Notes: a model not told the origin generated them from the letters alone. Counted from the stretch's first letter, positions 25,804 to 35,445 are shown. The stretch is DNA of 64,000 nucleotides from Streptosporangium oxazolinicum (GCF_039537505.1 NZ_BAABAQ010000003.1:62001-126000), one strand, 5' to 3'. Program-made: numbers and translations.

Positions 25804-26838
25804 GTGCTGCCTCCTCGCATCGTCCGCCGACTGGTCCTGGCCCCGCTCGTCATCGTGCTCACCGTCGTCGCGGTGCTCACGCTCCCGATCTGGCTGCTGG
25901 TGGTGACCGCGGCCTCGCTGCGCCTGCCGCCCCCGCAGCGGCGCGGCACCCGGCTGGTCTGGTTCGCGGTGGCGTGGCTGACGCTGGAGTCGATGGCGCT
26001 GTGCGCCTGCCTGTGGCTGTGGGTGGCGAACGGCCTGGGCGGCCGGATCAACCGCGACGAGTACCAGGAGCGGCACTACGAGCTGATCCAGTGGCTCCTG
26101 TCCAAGATCTACGAGGCCGCGGTGCGGATCTTCCGCCTCAGCGTCGAGATCGACGAGCCGCCGCCGACCTCCGACGAGATCTCCCGCCGCCTCACCCGCC
26201 CCGTCATCGTCCTGTCCCGCCACGCGGGCCCCGGCGACTCGTTCCTGCTCGTCCACCACCTTCTCGCCCGGTACGGCAGGCGCCCGAGGATCGTGATGAA
26301 GGCAGCCCTGCAGTTCGACCCCTCGCTGGACGTGGTGATCAACCGCCTCCCCAACGCCTTCGTCCCCCGCAAGGTCGCCGAGAGCGGCATCCTCACCGAG
26401 ATCCGCCGCCTGTCCGCCGACATGGACGCCGACGACGCGCTGGTGATCTTCCCGGAGGGCGGCAACTTCACCCCCAGGCGCCGCTGGCGGGCCATCCTGC
26501 GGCTGGAGCAGAAGGGCCTGGCCGAGGAGGCCGCGCGGGCCCGCAAGCTGGAGCACCTGATGGCCCCCCGCCCCAACGGGGCCATCGCCGCCATCGAGGC
26601 CTGCCCCGAGGCGGACGTGGTCTTCGTCGCGCACACCGGCCTCGACGACCTGGTCACCCTCGGGGACATCTGGCGCCGCCTCCCGCTCAGCGCCAAGATC
26701 AAGGCCAAGTGGTGGCGGATCCAGGCCGCCGACGTGCCGCGTGACCGCGAGGACCAAATCCGCTGGCTCTTCGACCAGTGGGAGGAGATCGACACCTGGA
26801 TCGCCGAGAACCAACCGGCCCCCGCCCCCGCGACCTGA
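25804..26838 (+). CDS. Lysophospholipid acyltransferase-like membrane protein (PlsC fold)
   Basis: 344 residues from GTG 25804 with CAGGAG upstream. Two hydrophobic segments (about 10-38 and 50-78) anchor it. The acyltransferase HX4D motif is SRHAGPGDSF (H140, D145) and motif III is IFPEGGNFTPRRR (216-228), both complete. Related proteins transfer an acyl group from acyl-CoA or acyl-ACP to a lysolipid. The last codons begin a 35-bp tandem repeat that runs on past the stop. Confidence 0.85.
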   Translation: MLPPRIVRRLVLAPLVIVLTVVAVLTLPIWLLVVTAASLRLPPPQRRGTRLVWFAVAWLTLESMALCACLWLWVANGLGGRINRDEYQERHYELIQWLLSKIYEAAVRIFRLSVEIDEPPPTSDEISRRLTRPVIVLSRHAGPGDSFLLVHHLLARYGRRPRIVMKAALQFDPSLDVVINRLPNAFVPRKVAESGILTEIRRLSADMDADDALVIFPEGGNFTPRRRWRAILRLEQKGLAEEAARARKLEHLMAPRPNGAIAAIEACPEADVVFVAHTGLDDLVTLGDIWRRLPLSAKIKAKWWRIQAADVPRDREDQIRWLFDQWEEIDTWIAENQPAPAPAT

Positions 26839-27004
26839 GTCGAAAACCAACTGCTCCTGACCCTGTGACCCGAGCCGAAAACCAGCCAACCCTGCCCCTG
26901 CGGCCCGAGCCGGAAAGCAACCGCCTCTAACCCTGCGACCCGAGCCGGAAACCGGCCGACCCTGGCCCCGCGACCCGAGCCGAGAACCGGCCGCCTCCCG
27001 CGCC
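26830..27004. repeat. 35-bp tandem repeat, five copies, starting inside the acyltransferase stop region
   Basis: Copies of GCGACCCGAGCCGAAAACC begin at 26830, 26865, 26900, 26935 and 26970, an exact 35-base period. The first copy includes the final codons and TGA of the acyltransferase gene; later copies have CCGAG in place of CTGAG. It fills nearly all of the space to the end of the NACHT gene. Confidence 0.92.
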
Positions 27005-27013
27005 CATGGCTGA

Positions 27014-30000
27014 CTACAAGCGCTGGATCCTCGCGGTCGGATCGAGCAGGTCGGTGTTCCGGAGTTCCTGTCCGTCGTTGAGCTCGATGATCAGGCCCGG
27101 TTTCCCCGCGAGGGGCGCGACATCGACCACACCGGGCAGCTTGGCCAGATTGACCTGCTCCAGTTTCTCCAACGCCCCGAGAGGCGAGAGGTCTCGAACG
27201 TCGCAGTCCTCGATGTTGACCCTCCGGAGTCCTCCCAGCCCGGCAAGCGGTGTGAGGTCAGAGAGGTTGACGCACGTGGAGAGCGTCACCTCCTCAAGAG
27301 CGAGTGACGCGAGCGGGGTGATGTCATCCAGCCAGGGAGCGCGCCGAAGCCCGATCCGCTCGACGTTCGGGCAGTTGCCCACGAGCCCGTCGAGCCCTTC
27401 GAGGGCCGAACAGTTGAGTCGCAGTTCCACCAGGCCGGGAAGCCTCCCGAAGACGGAGGGGTCGGAAAGGCGGCGGCAGCTGAAAAGACGCAGCGTCCTC
27501 AGCCCGGTCAGCAGGGTCAGTGGGGTGAAGTCGGTGACCTCGTCGAGGCGGTCGAGATTGAGTTCCTCGACCATGTGGAAACGGTCGACGAACTCGATGT
27601 CCGGCGCCGGATCGCTGCGGAACGCGGAGGCTCTCCGCAGCGCGGGCGGCATGGCAGGCCACGGGGAGTCGACCGGCTCCTCCTTGAATCTCACCCACAG
27701 TCTTTTCAGGCCCGTGTGACAATCCAGCACGTCAAGCGATCCCGGCCCGGCGAGCATGAAAACGCTAAGGCCTCGCAACGGCCGGACGTCCCGGAGAAAT
27801 CCGAGATCCTCACCGTCGAAGGCGATCCGCAGGTCCCCCAGATTGCGCAGGTACCGGAGGTGGGGGAAGACCCTGGGATTCTGCACACTCACATAGCCGT
27901 TGTGCACCCAGGGAATAAGGGGAGAGTCGGCCATCACTCGCCGGGCGTACTCCTCGGGGTCGAAGTAGTCCCACGCCGTGACCAGTTCGTGCTGCACCTC
28001 GAAACGGGAGTCTCCGGCGTATCGGGAGAGTCGCTCCAGCGCCTCGGGACCGTTGATCAGCCAGCACGTCCGTACCGTCGCCGTCGCCCGCGACGAGGAG
28101 AGCCCGGTGATGTCGTCGGGGAGGCGCCGGAGCACCTCCTCCCCCGCCGAGGCGAGAACCGCGGCCTCGCCCGCGTTCCGGGGAGGGATCACGGCCGCGA
28201 AGCACCCCTCGATGTCCCCGGCGAGACCCCTCGGCAGTTCCGGGATCGTCTCCAGGCAGCCGACCACGAGCAGCCGCAGCCGCCGGGCGTGTCTGCCTCC
28301 CTCGGCGACGCGGGCGAGCAGCCCCCTCAGCAGTTCCTCGCGCAGCGGCGCGTTGGCGTGCCCGGCGGCCATCACCACCGTCTCGCGCCACTGGTCGAGG
28401 TGGGCCCGCTCGATCAGCGGCTCCACGTCGGCGCCGTCGGCCGCCTGCTTGGCGGCGAGATACTCCTGCACCGTGCGGTGCACGAAGTCGATCCGCCCGG
28501 TGACGGGTTCCCTGATGACACCGCTGCGCTGGAGGAGATGGTCCAGCAGGGCCTCGGCGGTGCACTCCACCCGGGGCATGGTCTGGATCTTCTCCTCGAC
28601 CCGCTTCAGCGCCGTCGCCTTCGACAGCTCGGACCGGCCCCACACCCCGAGCTGCCAGGCCAGGTCCTGCAGGACCCGCACCTTCTGCTCCGGCTCCAGG
28701 ACGACCTCGGAGACGATCCCCCGCTCGGCGTCCCGGCGCTGGAGCAGGAGTTCGAGCGCCGCCGCGTACAGGCCCATCCGGTTGCGCGGCAGCTGCTTGC
28801 CCCGGTCCAGGTTCAGGGCGCACAACATCGCCGCGAGCAGCGGCGTCGAGGCGAGCGTCTGGAGGTACGGGCTGCTCTCGAACCTGGCCAGCAGCGCGCC
28901 CTCGTACTCGTCGAGCTTCTCGGCCGCGAACGGCAGGTTCCCCGAACCCCGCATGGCGGTGTGCCACTGCCGTACGAGCTCCCGCAGGTGGACCGGGGTC
29001 ATCGGCTCCATCGTCACCGACGAGAACCCCTCCTCCTCCAGCCACCGGGCGTCGGCCGCCGCCGGACGGGAGGTCACGACGACCCGGATCTCCGGGTAGG
29101 CCGCGAGAAGACCGTCCAGCCATCGTCTGACGGCCGGGCGGTGCCGGGGGCTCAGCTCGTCCACGCCGTCCACCATCAGCAGTGCCCGTCCCGAACCGAG
29201 GACCCGGTGCGCCCAGCCCTCGGGCATCAGCCCGGCGACCGGCCGCGCGACGTCGGCGAGGAAGTCCTCGGGGGCGGGAAGGTTCCCCTCGCCGTGGCTG
29301 CGAAGCTTGATCACGAACGGGACGGAGCCGTTCCACCCCGCCAGCTCCCCGGTGAGGCCGCCACGGGCCGCCGTCACCGCGAGCCAGCGCAGCAGCGTGC
29401 TCTTGCCGGAACCCGCGCCTCCCCTGAGCAGCACGCGCCGGAACCGGCCGAGCGCGCTCTCCACCCGTGACGTGACGGGCTCGTGGCGGACCTCCGCATC
29501 GGTCAGTTCGGCGAAACGGGCGCGCGGAAGACCCCCGGCCCGGTCGAGTTCGTCGGGACACGCGTTGAGGCTGATGTAGGCGACGCTCAGCGTGGCCCGG
29601 GGGCGGTAGGTCTCCACCCGGACGCCGAACAGCTCGACCTCGTCGAGGGTCGTGCTGATGTGCCCGAGATAGCGGCGCAGGAACTCGTCGTCGTCCCGGG
29701 TGCCCGAGGGCGCGTCGAGGGAGCGGGCCGGGAGGCGGGCGAGCACCGAGGAGACCTGCTGGCCGAGGGTGGCGAGGCGGTCGTCGGCGGACGCGGCCCG
29801 GCCGAGAAGCTCGCTTCCCACCCGGGGCAGGTACTGCGGGAGCTGCTGGACGATCCGCACCAGGCAGTCGAGGCACTCGTCCAGCAGCATGTCGAAGAGG
29901 CGTGCCCCGGCCTCGCCCAGGTGCCGGGCCGGGTCGGGCAGACCGGCCCGGACGGCCTTGGCGAGCTTGATCGGGTCCATGTCCGCGGCCAGGAGCGCCC

Positions 30001-30310
30001 CGTCGGAGAGGTCGGCGGCCTGGACGGTCGCCACCACCTCGCGCAGGACGGCCGCCCGGTCGTTCTCGGTGAGCCCGCCGTACTCCCGCTCGACGAGCAC
30101 CGCGAGCCGTCTCTCCACCCCGTCGGCGATCGCCTCCAGCTGCCGTTCGAGGCTGCGCCGCAGGAACCGGTCGGGAAACCCGCTCTGGATGAGGGTGGTG
30201 AGATCGGCGCCCCGTTCCGCCCTGGCCGTCCGGGCGGCGAGCCCCTCCCGCACGGCGCGTTCCACCACGGCCTTGCCCGCGGCGGCGGCGATGGCTTCGA
30301 TTCCGGGCAT
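27014..30310 (-). CDS. NACHT-domain STAND ATPase with C-terminal leucine-rich repeats
   Basis: 1098 residues from ATG 30310 (GAGGAG close upstream; a GTG at 30325 is possible). An N-terminal helical domain of about 275 residues precedes a NACHT NTPase with Walker A LLRGGAGSGKSTLLR (residues 294-308), Walker B LLMVDGVDEL (378-386) and VVVTSRPAAAD. A winged-helix/helical segment (IDFVHRTVQEYLAA) follows, then LRR units (LTGLRTLRLFSCRRL, LPGLVELRLNCSALEG, LGGLRRVNIEDC). This is the architecture of bacterial NLR-like bNACHT proteins, several of which defend against phage. No separate effector domain is recognisable. Monocistronic. Confidence 0.88.
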   Translation of the reverse strand: MPGIEAIAAAAGKAVVERAVREGLAARTARAERGADLTTLIQSGFPDRFLRRSLERQLEAIADGVERRLAVLVEREYGGLTENDRAAVLREVVATVQAADLSDGALLAADMDPIKLAKAVRAGLPDPARHLGEAGARLFDMLLDECLDCLVRIVQQLPQYLPRVGSELLGRAASADDRLATLGQQVSSVLARLPARSLDAPSGTRDDDEFLRRYLGHISTTLDEVELFGVRVETYRPRATLSVAYISLNACPDELDRAGGLPRARFAELTDAEVRHEPVTSRVESALGRFRRVLLRGGAGSGKSTLLRWLAVTAARGGLTGELAGWNGSVPFVIKLRSHGEGNLPAPEDFLADVARPVAGLMPEGWAHRVLGSGRALLMVDGVDELSPRHRPAVRRWLDGLLAAYPEIRVVVTSRPAAADARWLEEEGFSSVTMEPMTPVHLRELVRQWHTAMRGSGNLPFAAEKLDEYEGALLARFESSPYLQTLASTPLLAAMLCALNLDRGKQLPRNRMGLYAAALELLLQRRDAERGIVSEVVLEPEQKVRVLQDLAWQLGVWGRSELSKATALKRVEEKIQTMPRVECTAEALLDHLLQRSGVIREPVTGRIDFVHRTVQEYLAAKQAADGADVEPLIERAHLDQWRETVVMAAGHANAPLREELLRGLLARVAEGGRHARRLRLLVVGCLETIPELPRGLAGDIEGCFAAVIPPRNAGEAAVLASAGEEVLRRLPDDITGLSSSRATATVRTCWLINGPEALERLSRYAGDSRFEVQHELVTAWDYFDPEEYARRVMADSPLIPWVHNGYVSVQNPRVFPHLRYLRNLGDLRIAFDGEDLGFLRDVRPLRGLSVFMLAGPGSLDVLDCHTGLKRLWVRFKEEPVDSPWPAMPPALRRASAFRSDPAPDIEFVDRFHMVEELNLDRLDEVTDFTPLTLLTGLRTLRLFSCRRLSDPSVFGRLPGLVELRLNCSALEGLDGLVGNCPNVERIGLRRAPWLDDITPLASLALEEVTLSTCVNLSDLTPLAGLGGLRRVNIEDCDVRDLSPLGALEKLEQVNLAKLPGVVDVAPLAGKPGLIIELNDGQELRNTDLLDPTARIQRL

Positions 30311-30427
30311 CCTGCTCCTCGGCACGCTGTGGAGTTTCCCTCCAAGGATTACCGAGGATCACCGAAAAGCCAGTGATACGCCGACAAAACCCATCAACTC
30401 CCCGGAGGGCGTTGCGGCTCGCCGGGC

Positions 30428-30643
30428 CTACCAGTCCTGGGAGAGGCCCGACATGCGGCGGAGGTATTCGTCCTCGTCGATCTCACCGGCCGCGTAGCGG
30501 CGCTTGAGGATCTCGCGGGGATTGTCGGCGGACGCGCGGGCCTCGGCCGCCCGTGCCGCGGACGCGCGGACCAGCAGGGTCACGCCGAGAACCACCACCG
30601 CGATCACGGCGATGACGAAGAGCAACACCAGGACGCGGGACAT
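30428..30643 (-). CDS. Small SHOCT-domain membrane protein
   Basis: 71 residues from ATG 30643, with GGGAGG seven bases upstream. One membrane span (residues 4-25) is followed by a short linker and a C-terminal SHOCT helix pair (NPREILKRRYAAGEIDEDEY) ending LRRMSGLSQDW. Very common in actinobacteria, with no proven function. About 180 bases of apparently empty DNA separate it from cobQ. Confidence 0.85.
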   Translation of the reverse strand: MSRVLVLLFVIAVIAVVVLGVTLLVRASAARAAEARASADNPREILKRRYAAGEIDEDEYLRRMSGLSQDW

Positions 30644-30821
30644 CGTCGGCCTCCCATACCCCCCGTCGGATCCGGTGGGGGAACACCGAGTTTACCCGGC
30701 GGAGAAGCTTTCCCTTTTCCGGCGGATGAGGTGATTCGTCGGCCTTCGATCCCATAAATCCCCTCGACCGGCTCAACCGGCTCGACCTTCACAGGGAACA
30801 CCGGTTCGCCGGTTTGTCGGT

Positions 30822-32330
30822 TCAACCAGCGGAGAAGTCCGGAGCCTCGCGCGAACCCCCGCCGGGCGGCAGCGACGGCAGCCCCCGGGGCACCCCGCCC
30901 TCCAGCAGCCGGAGCAGGGCGCCGGTGTCGACGTTCCGCTCGATCAGGTCGCCGAGCGCGTCCAGCCTCTCCTCCCTCAGGGCGGCGAACGACACGTCCG
31001 GCGCCGGGGTGAAGTCACGGCCGGAGACGGCGGCCACGTCGGCGAGGAAGGCCCGGCGGAAACCGTCGTTCTCCAGGGCGCCGTGCCAGGTGGTACCCCA
31101 CACCGAGCCGTCACGGCAGCCGTCCAGGAAGGGCTCGCCGCCGTCGGCCGTCACCACGCCGTGGTGGATCTCGTACGCGGAGACCGGATGACCGTACGCG
31201 GCGCCGACCGGGCGGCCCAGCGTCTTGTCCGCGGCGAACTCCACCGACGCGGGCAGCAGCCCCAGCCCCTCGACCATGCCCGCCCCCGACTCGACGTCGT
31301 CGCGGATGGTCCTGGCGAGCATCTGGTAACCGCCGCAGATGCCCAGCACCGCCCGCCCAGGCAGGGCCGAGGCCAGGCCGGTGGCACGCAGCCACGCCAG
31401 GTCGGAGACCGTGGCCCGGGAGCCGGGCAGCACCACCAGGTCGGCGTCGTCCAGCTCGCCGGGGGAGGTCACGAAACGGACAGTCACCCCCGGCTCCGAG
31501 GCGAGCGCGTCCACGTCCGTGAAGTTGGAGATCCGCGGCAGCCGTACCACCGCCACCCGCAGGGTCTGCCTGCCGTACGGAGCCCGCGCCCCGATCGCGG
31601 GCCGGTTGTCCAGGGCGAGGGAGTCCTCGACGTCCAGCCAGAGGCCGTCCAGCCAGGGCAGCACCCCGTACACCTCGCGGCCGGTCAGCTCCCTGATCAT
31701 GTCCAGCCCCGGTTCGAGGATCTCGGGCGCCCCCCGGAACTTGTTGATCACGAATCCGGCGATCAGCGCCTGGTCGGCGGGCTCCAGCAGCGCCACCGTC
31801 CCGTACAGCGCGGCGAAGACCCCGCCCCTGTCGATGTCGCCGACCACGATGACCGGCAGGTTCGCGGCACGGGCCAGGCCCATGTTGGCGATGTCGCCCC
31901 GGCGCAGGTTGATCTCCGCCGGGCTGCCCGCCCCCTCGCAGACCACCACGTCGTACGTGCCCCGCAGCCGCTCCAGCGCGTCCACCGCGACCTGGCGGAG
32001 CCGCTCCTTGACGTCCCAGTACTCCATCGCGTCGACCTCGGCCATCGGCCTGCCCATCACCACGACCTGGCTGCGCCGGTCACTGCCCGGCTTGAGCAGG
32101 ATCGGGTTCATGTCCGCGCTGGGCTCCAGCCCGCACGCGGCGGCCTGCATCGCCTGTGCCCGGCCGATCTCGGCGCCGTCGGCGGTGACGAAGGAGTTGA
32201 GCGACATGTTCTGCGCCTTGTACGGCGCGACCTTCACCCCCTGCCTGGCCAGCCAGCGGCAGATCCCGGCGGTGACGACGCTCTTGCCCGCGTCGGAGGT
32301 CGTCCCCGCGACCAGCAGCGCCCCCTTCAC
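30822..32330 (-). CDS. cobQ: Cobyric acid synthase
   Basis: 502 residues from GTG 32330; an upstream TTG adds ten low-complexity residues. The N-terminal P-loop-like motif AGTTSDAGKSVVTAGICR and the segment APYKAQNMSLNSFVT are invariant in CobQ, and VVVCEGAGSPAEINL follows. The C-terminal glutamine amidotransferase has its nucleophile in LGICGGYQML and the histidine in AYEIHHG. It amidates four carboxylates of adenosylcobyrinate a,c-diamide using glutamine and ATP. cobD lies upstream on the same strand, separated by 386 bases. Confidence 0.95.
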   Translation of the reverse strand: MKGALLVAGTTSDAGKSVVTAGICRWLARQGVKVAPYKAQNMSLNSFVTADGAEIGRAQAMQAAACGLEPSADMNPILLKPGSDRRSQVVVMGRPMAEVDAMEYWDVKERLRQVAVDALERLRGTYDVVVCEGAGSPAEINLRRGDIANMGLARAANLPVIVVGDIDRGGVFAALYGTVALLEPADQALIAGFVINKFRGAPEILEPGLDMIRELTGREVYGVLPWLDGLWLDVEDSLALDNRPAIGARAPYGRQTLRVAVVRLPRISNFTDVDALASEPGVTVRFVTSPGELDDADLVVLPGSRATVSDLAWLRATGLASALPGRAVLGICGGYQMLARTIRDDVESGAGMVEGLGLLPASVEFAADKTLGRPVGAAYGHPVSAYEIHHGVVTADGGEPFLDGCRDGSVWGTTWHGALENDGFRRAFLADVAAVSGRDFTPAPDVSFAALREERLDALGDLIERNVDTGALLRLLEGGVPRGLPSLPPGGGSREAPDFSAG

Positions 32331-32716
32331 GCCCTCGCTCCGGCCTTCGCTCCGGCCCAAGGAGCGGTGAACGTGACATCGGGACGGATCAGAACGACAA
32401 CCAGTTTTCCGGGGGAATCAACCATCATGCCGACAGCATGCCGTTCCGGCGGCCACACCGCCCACCCGGCCTCCCCTCGGTGGGCCGGACGCGCCCCCGC
32501 CGTCCGCTATCTCCGCACTCGCGAGTGTTTGCCATGTGCGCGTTCGTGTCGTCGCCGCAGAGTGCCGGACGAACCGCCCATACGCGCACGGCCCCGGTTC
32601 CGAGGACAGGTTCCAACCTCTTGCGTGCAGCCAGACGATCACCGGTCGTACCGCCGTGGTTAGAGACTGCGTACGCCTGAGAGCACCGAGGAGCGGATGT
32701 GGAGAGCGGCACACGC
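32331..32716. other. 386-base gap between cobD and cobQ
   Basis: No convincing gene. On the minus strand the segment around 32505-32560 contains CACTCGCGAGTGCGGAGAT, which vaguely resembles the 3' part of a cobalamin riboswitch, but the central conserved hairpin and the ACC.GCC end are missing. A promoter for cobQ is expected here; none is obvious. Confidence 0.4.
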
Positions 32717-33658
32717 TTACCGGCGCCGCAGCACGGCCAGAACCGCCAGGGCCGCGGCCCCTAGACCCACCGCCCGCGCCAGCCGTACGGCACGGCGGAT
32801 GTCCGCGACCGAGGGCCCGGGGCCGTCGCCCATCTCCGGCCGGTGCTCCACCCGGGTGCCGTACACGTTGACCCCGCCCAGGGTGAGGTCCAGCGCACCC
32901 GCGAAGGCGGCCTCGCAGCGGCCCGCGTTGGGGCTGGGGTGGCGGTGGCCGTCCCTGCGCAGCACCGCCGCCGCGCGCCGCGCCGAACCCCCGACCAGGG
33001 GGGCGCCGAGCACGGCGAGCAGTCCGGTGATCCGGGCGGGCACGAAGTTGGCGACGTCGTCGAGGCGGGCCGCGGCCCACCCGAAGCGCTCGTAGCGCGC
33101 GTTCCGGTGGCCCACCATCGCGTCCAGGGTGTTGACGGCCCGGTACGCGAGCAGGCCGGGCACCCCGGCCACCGCCCCCCAGAACAGCGGCGCGACCACC
33201 GCGTCCGAGGTGTTCTCCGCGATCGACTCGACGGTGGCCCTGGCGAGCCCGGACTCCCCGAGCCCGGACGGGTCGCGCCCGCACAGGTGTGGCAGCCGCC
33301 CCCGCGCCCCCGTGAGGTCGCCGTTCTCCAGGAATCCGGCCATCGCCGCGCCCTCGCGGCCCAGTGTCGTACCGCCGACGACAGCCCACGTCGCCGCCGC
33401 GCTCAGCGCGGCCCGTACCACCGGGTTGCCCGACCGGGTCGCGACGTGGCCGAGCAGCGCCACCGGGACGACGCACAGGGCCACGTGGAGGACGCCCCGA
33501 GCCCGGTCGTCGCCGTACACCCGCTTCTCCACCCCGGCGGCGGCGGTGCCGAACAGCGCGACCGGGTGCCCGCGCCGGGGATCGGCGAGCACGGCGTCGA
33601 TCGCGACCCCGGCGAGCATCCCCACCCCCTCGGCCACCCCGGGCCGCCTTCCCCTCAC
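32717..33658 (-). CDS. cobD: Adenosylcobinamide-phosphate synthase, CbiB/CobD
   Basis: 313 residues if the GTG at 33658 (GAGGAG upstream) is used; GTG codons at 33670 and 33637 are alternatives. The hydrophobic protein has DAVLADPRRGHPVALFG near the start, ENTSDAVVAPLFWGAVAGVP, YRAVNTLDAMVGHRNARYER and FGWAAARLDDVANFVPARIT, all conserved in CbiB. It attaches the aminopropanol arm to adenosylcobyric acid, the step after CobQ, so the neighbouring genes catalyse consecutive steps at the membrane. The upstream phosphotransferase gene ends 28 bases before this start. Confidence 0.92.
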   Translation of the reverse strand: MRGRRPGVAEGVGMLAGVAIDAVLADPRRGHPVALFGTAAAGVEKRVYGDDRARGVLHVALCVVPVALLGHVATRSGNPVVRAALSAAATWAVVGGTTLGREGAAMAGFLENGDLTGARGRLPHLCGRDPSGLGESGLARATVESIAENTSDAVVAPLFWGAVAGVPGLLAYRAVNTLDAMVGHRNARYERFGWAAARLDDVANFVPARITGLLAVLGAPLVGGSARRAAAVLRRDGHRHPSPNAGRCEAAFAGALDLTLGGVNVYGTRVEHRPEMGDGPGPSVADIRRAVRLARAVGLGAAALAVLAVLRRR

Positions 33659-33686
33659 CGTGCTCCTCACCGTGGCCGCCGGCCGC

Positions 33687-34493
33687 CTAGACGAGATGCT
33701 CATGAAGCTCATCCTGGTGGGTCTCCAGCCACACGCGGGCCCGCCGGATGCGCTCCCCCGCCCCACCGGCCCACATCCGGGCCCACCCGCCGTTCTCTCC
33801 CTGCGCCTCGGCCTTGACCCGCATCGCGTGGTACGAGCGGCCGAAGCGGAGCCGGGCGAGATCCAGCAGGCGTCGGCGGTCACGGGGCGCCAGACCGTAC
33901 GCGTCGCAGAACAGGCGGAGCCGGGGGCCGACGTCGAGACGGCGCTGGCGCGGCTCCAGATCGATGGGATCGGCGATCGGCGCCCAGTGGCGCAGCGTGG
34001 TCACCACGTCGAACAGCCGGGTCGTCGGCCGGGCCATGTCGAAGTCGATCAGCGCGGCGGGGAGCCCGTCACGGAAGATCACGTTGTCGAGGTTGACGTC
34101 GCAGTGCCCGATCAGCCGCGGTGCCGCCTCGTCGTTGGACCCGGCCTCCCAGACGGCCCCCCTCGGCGGGACGAAACCCTCCGCCGCGTCGTGCAACCCG
34201 CGCAGCAGCCGCGCCAGCGCGGCCAGGGACTCCCCGGTGAGCGCGTACGAGGGCAGCGGCCGAGCCGCGGACTCCCCCTCGACATAGCTCAGGATCTCCC
34301 TGCCCCGCTCGTCCACCCCCAGCGCCCGGGGGGCACCCTCGAACCCGGAGCGCTCCAGGTGACGCAGGAGCGCGTGCACCGAACCGGTGGAGGCCCTGCT
34401 GGGCCGCCGGACGGTGTCCCCGACCCGCACCACCCCGTCGGTGACATCACCGCCCAGAAGGGGAATCTCCTCTTGGACCGTGGCGACGAACAT
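33687..34493 (-). CDS. Aminoglycoside phosphotransferase (APH)-family kinase
   Basis: 268 residues from ATG 34493. The catalytic block is LIGHCDVNLDNVIF, with C where most members have G in HGD, and the metal block is ALIDFDMARPTTRLFDV. The N-terminal part VVRVGDTVRRP resembles the nucleotide-binding lobe. It could phosphorylate a small molecule; cobinamide-related or homoserine-type substrates are conceivable from its place before cobD but unproven. TAGGCT lies 10-15 bases before the start, so the transcript may be nearly leaderless. Confidence 0.82.
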   Translation of the reverse strand: MFVATVQEEIPLLGGDVTDGVVRVGDTVRRPSRASTGSVHALLRHLERSGFEGAPRALGVDERGREILSYVEGESAARPLPSYALTGESLAALARLLRGLHDAAEGFVPPRGAVWEAGSNDEAAPRLIGHCDVNLDNVIFRDGLPAALIDFDMARPTTRLFDVVTTLRHWAPIADPIDLEPRQRRLDVGPRLRLFCDAYGLAPRDRRRLLDLARLRFGRSYHAMRVKAEAQGENGGWARMWAGGAGERIRRARVWLETHQDELHEHLV

Positions 34494-34844
34494 GGCATAC
34501 GAGCCTAGACCGCCTCGCTCCCCCAGGAGAACGATTCGGGCAGACCACTCCCACCGAAAGGTCCACCCGGAAGCCCTCCGAGCCCCCTCCGAGCGCCCGC
34601 CCCGCTCCCTCCGAGCGCCCGGCTCCGCCCTCGCCACACCCGGCGGAAGAACGACCAGGTCAACCGGCCGGAAGAATCCTCCACCATCGCGGATCCGCCA
34701 CCCCGAAGGCCCACCACCCACCCGGGCCGGAGCGGGTGAGCGTTCACTCTCTCCGGAGGATGGGTGATCCACAGAGTGATCCTCACGACACCAACCCAAA
34801 ACCGATACGTAGGCACTCCCCGGATCATGCACAATTGAGCGGGA
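34494..34844. other. 351-base gap before tRNA-Arg
   Basis: No gene is supported. It contains short direct repeats of CCCTCCGAGCGCCCG (about 34577-34625) and a lower-GC segment at 34770-34840 that should contain the tRNA promoter. Confidence 0.5.
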
Positions 34845-34918
34845 GCACCCTTAGCTCAGCTGGATAGAGCATCGGACTTCTAATCCGACGGTCGCAGGTT
34901 CGAATCCTGCAGGGTGCA
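34845..34918 (+). tRNA. tRNA-Arg (anticodon TCT)
   Basis: A complete cloverleaf of 74 bases: acceptor GCACCCT pairs with AGGGTGC, D-arm GCTC/GAGC, anticodon arm TCGGA-CTTCTAA-TCCGA giving TCT, T-arm GCAGG-TTCGAAT-CCTGC, discriminator A; no encoded CCA. It reads AGA codons, rare in this GC-rich genome. Its 3' part from 34876 is the attachment site of the island, so the tRNA stays intact after integration. Confidence 0.97.
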
Positions 34919-34920
34919 CA
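34876..34920 (+). repeat. attL: left copy of the 45-bp attachment core
   Basis: Begins in the anticodon arm (ACTTCTAATCC) and ends CAGGGTGCACA, two bases beyond the tRNA. Identical to 45579-45623. The 260 bases that follow, up to the first small gene, show no coding frame I would support; they include a sequence family repeated outside the island (see findings). Confidence 0.9.
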
Positions 34921-35180
34921 AATGATCAAGGCTTGACCTGCACGACCTTACCCTGCGGGGGATCCGGTGGGGCAACCGGACGGACCGGGGAGACCGGAGG
35001 GAGACCGTCAGCCTCGGACGCCTCCCGACAGCCGCCGCTCGCGGAGCGTACACGGAATGCCCGAGGCCTCGTTTCCCCAAGTGAGCCCGAGGATTCCGGA
35101 GTCCCGAGGAGCGATTCCAGGGCCGGAACGGCGAAGGACCCCGAGGTGATGTGCCCTGGGCTCGGTGGAGTCGAGGCACA

Positions 35181-35411
35181 TCAATCCCGGCGTGGCTCAG
35201 ACTGAACCGGGGACAGGATCTTGGCCGAGCCCGTCTTAACGGTCGAGCCTGCGTCCATGACGACGATCCACCACACCAGTCCCCCGGCGTGCTCGCCCAT
35301 GGCGTAGACGGTGCGTCCCTTGAACAAAGCATCGATGCCCTTGACCTGCTCGACCTCCTCGCCCCAGCCGACGAAGCAGCTGTGCGGGAAGACCCGCTCA
35401 CGCGACGACAC
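35181..35411 (-). CDS. Hypothetical 76-residue island protein
   Basis: GTG start at 35411; begins SSRERVFPHSCFVGWGEEVE and has a hydrophobic core GGLVWWIVVMD followed by a polar end. I do not recognise a family. It is the last gene of a tight minus-strand set of four (36253 to 35181), 34 bases after the previous stop, which supports it being real. Role unknown. Confidence 0.5.
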   Translation of the reverse strand: MSSRERVFPHSCFVGWGEEVEQVKGIDALFKGRTVYAMGEHAGGLVWWIVVMDAGSTVKTGSAKILSPVQSEPRRD

Positions 35412-35445
35412 GACCAGCCGAGGCCCGCCGTGCCGCCGCGTCCGC

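Noticed and set aside
32400..32660. Possible cobalamin riboswitch before cobQ on the minus strand
   Set aside because: Only CGCGAGTGCGGAGAT resembles the B12 box; the central GGTGAAA hairpin and closing ACC.GCC are absent.
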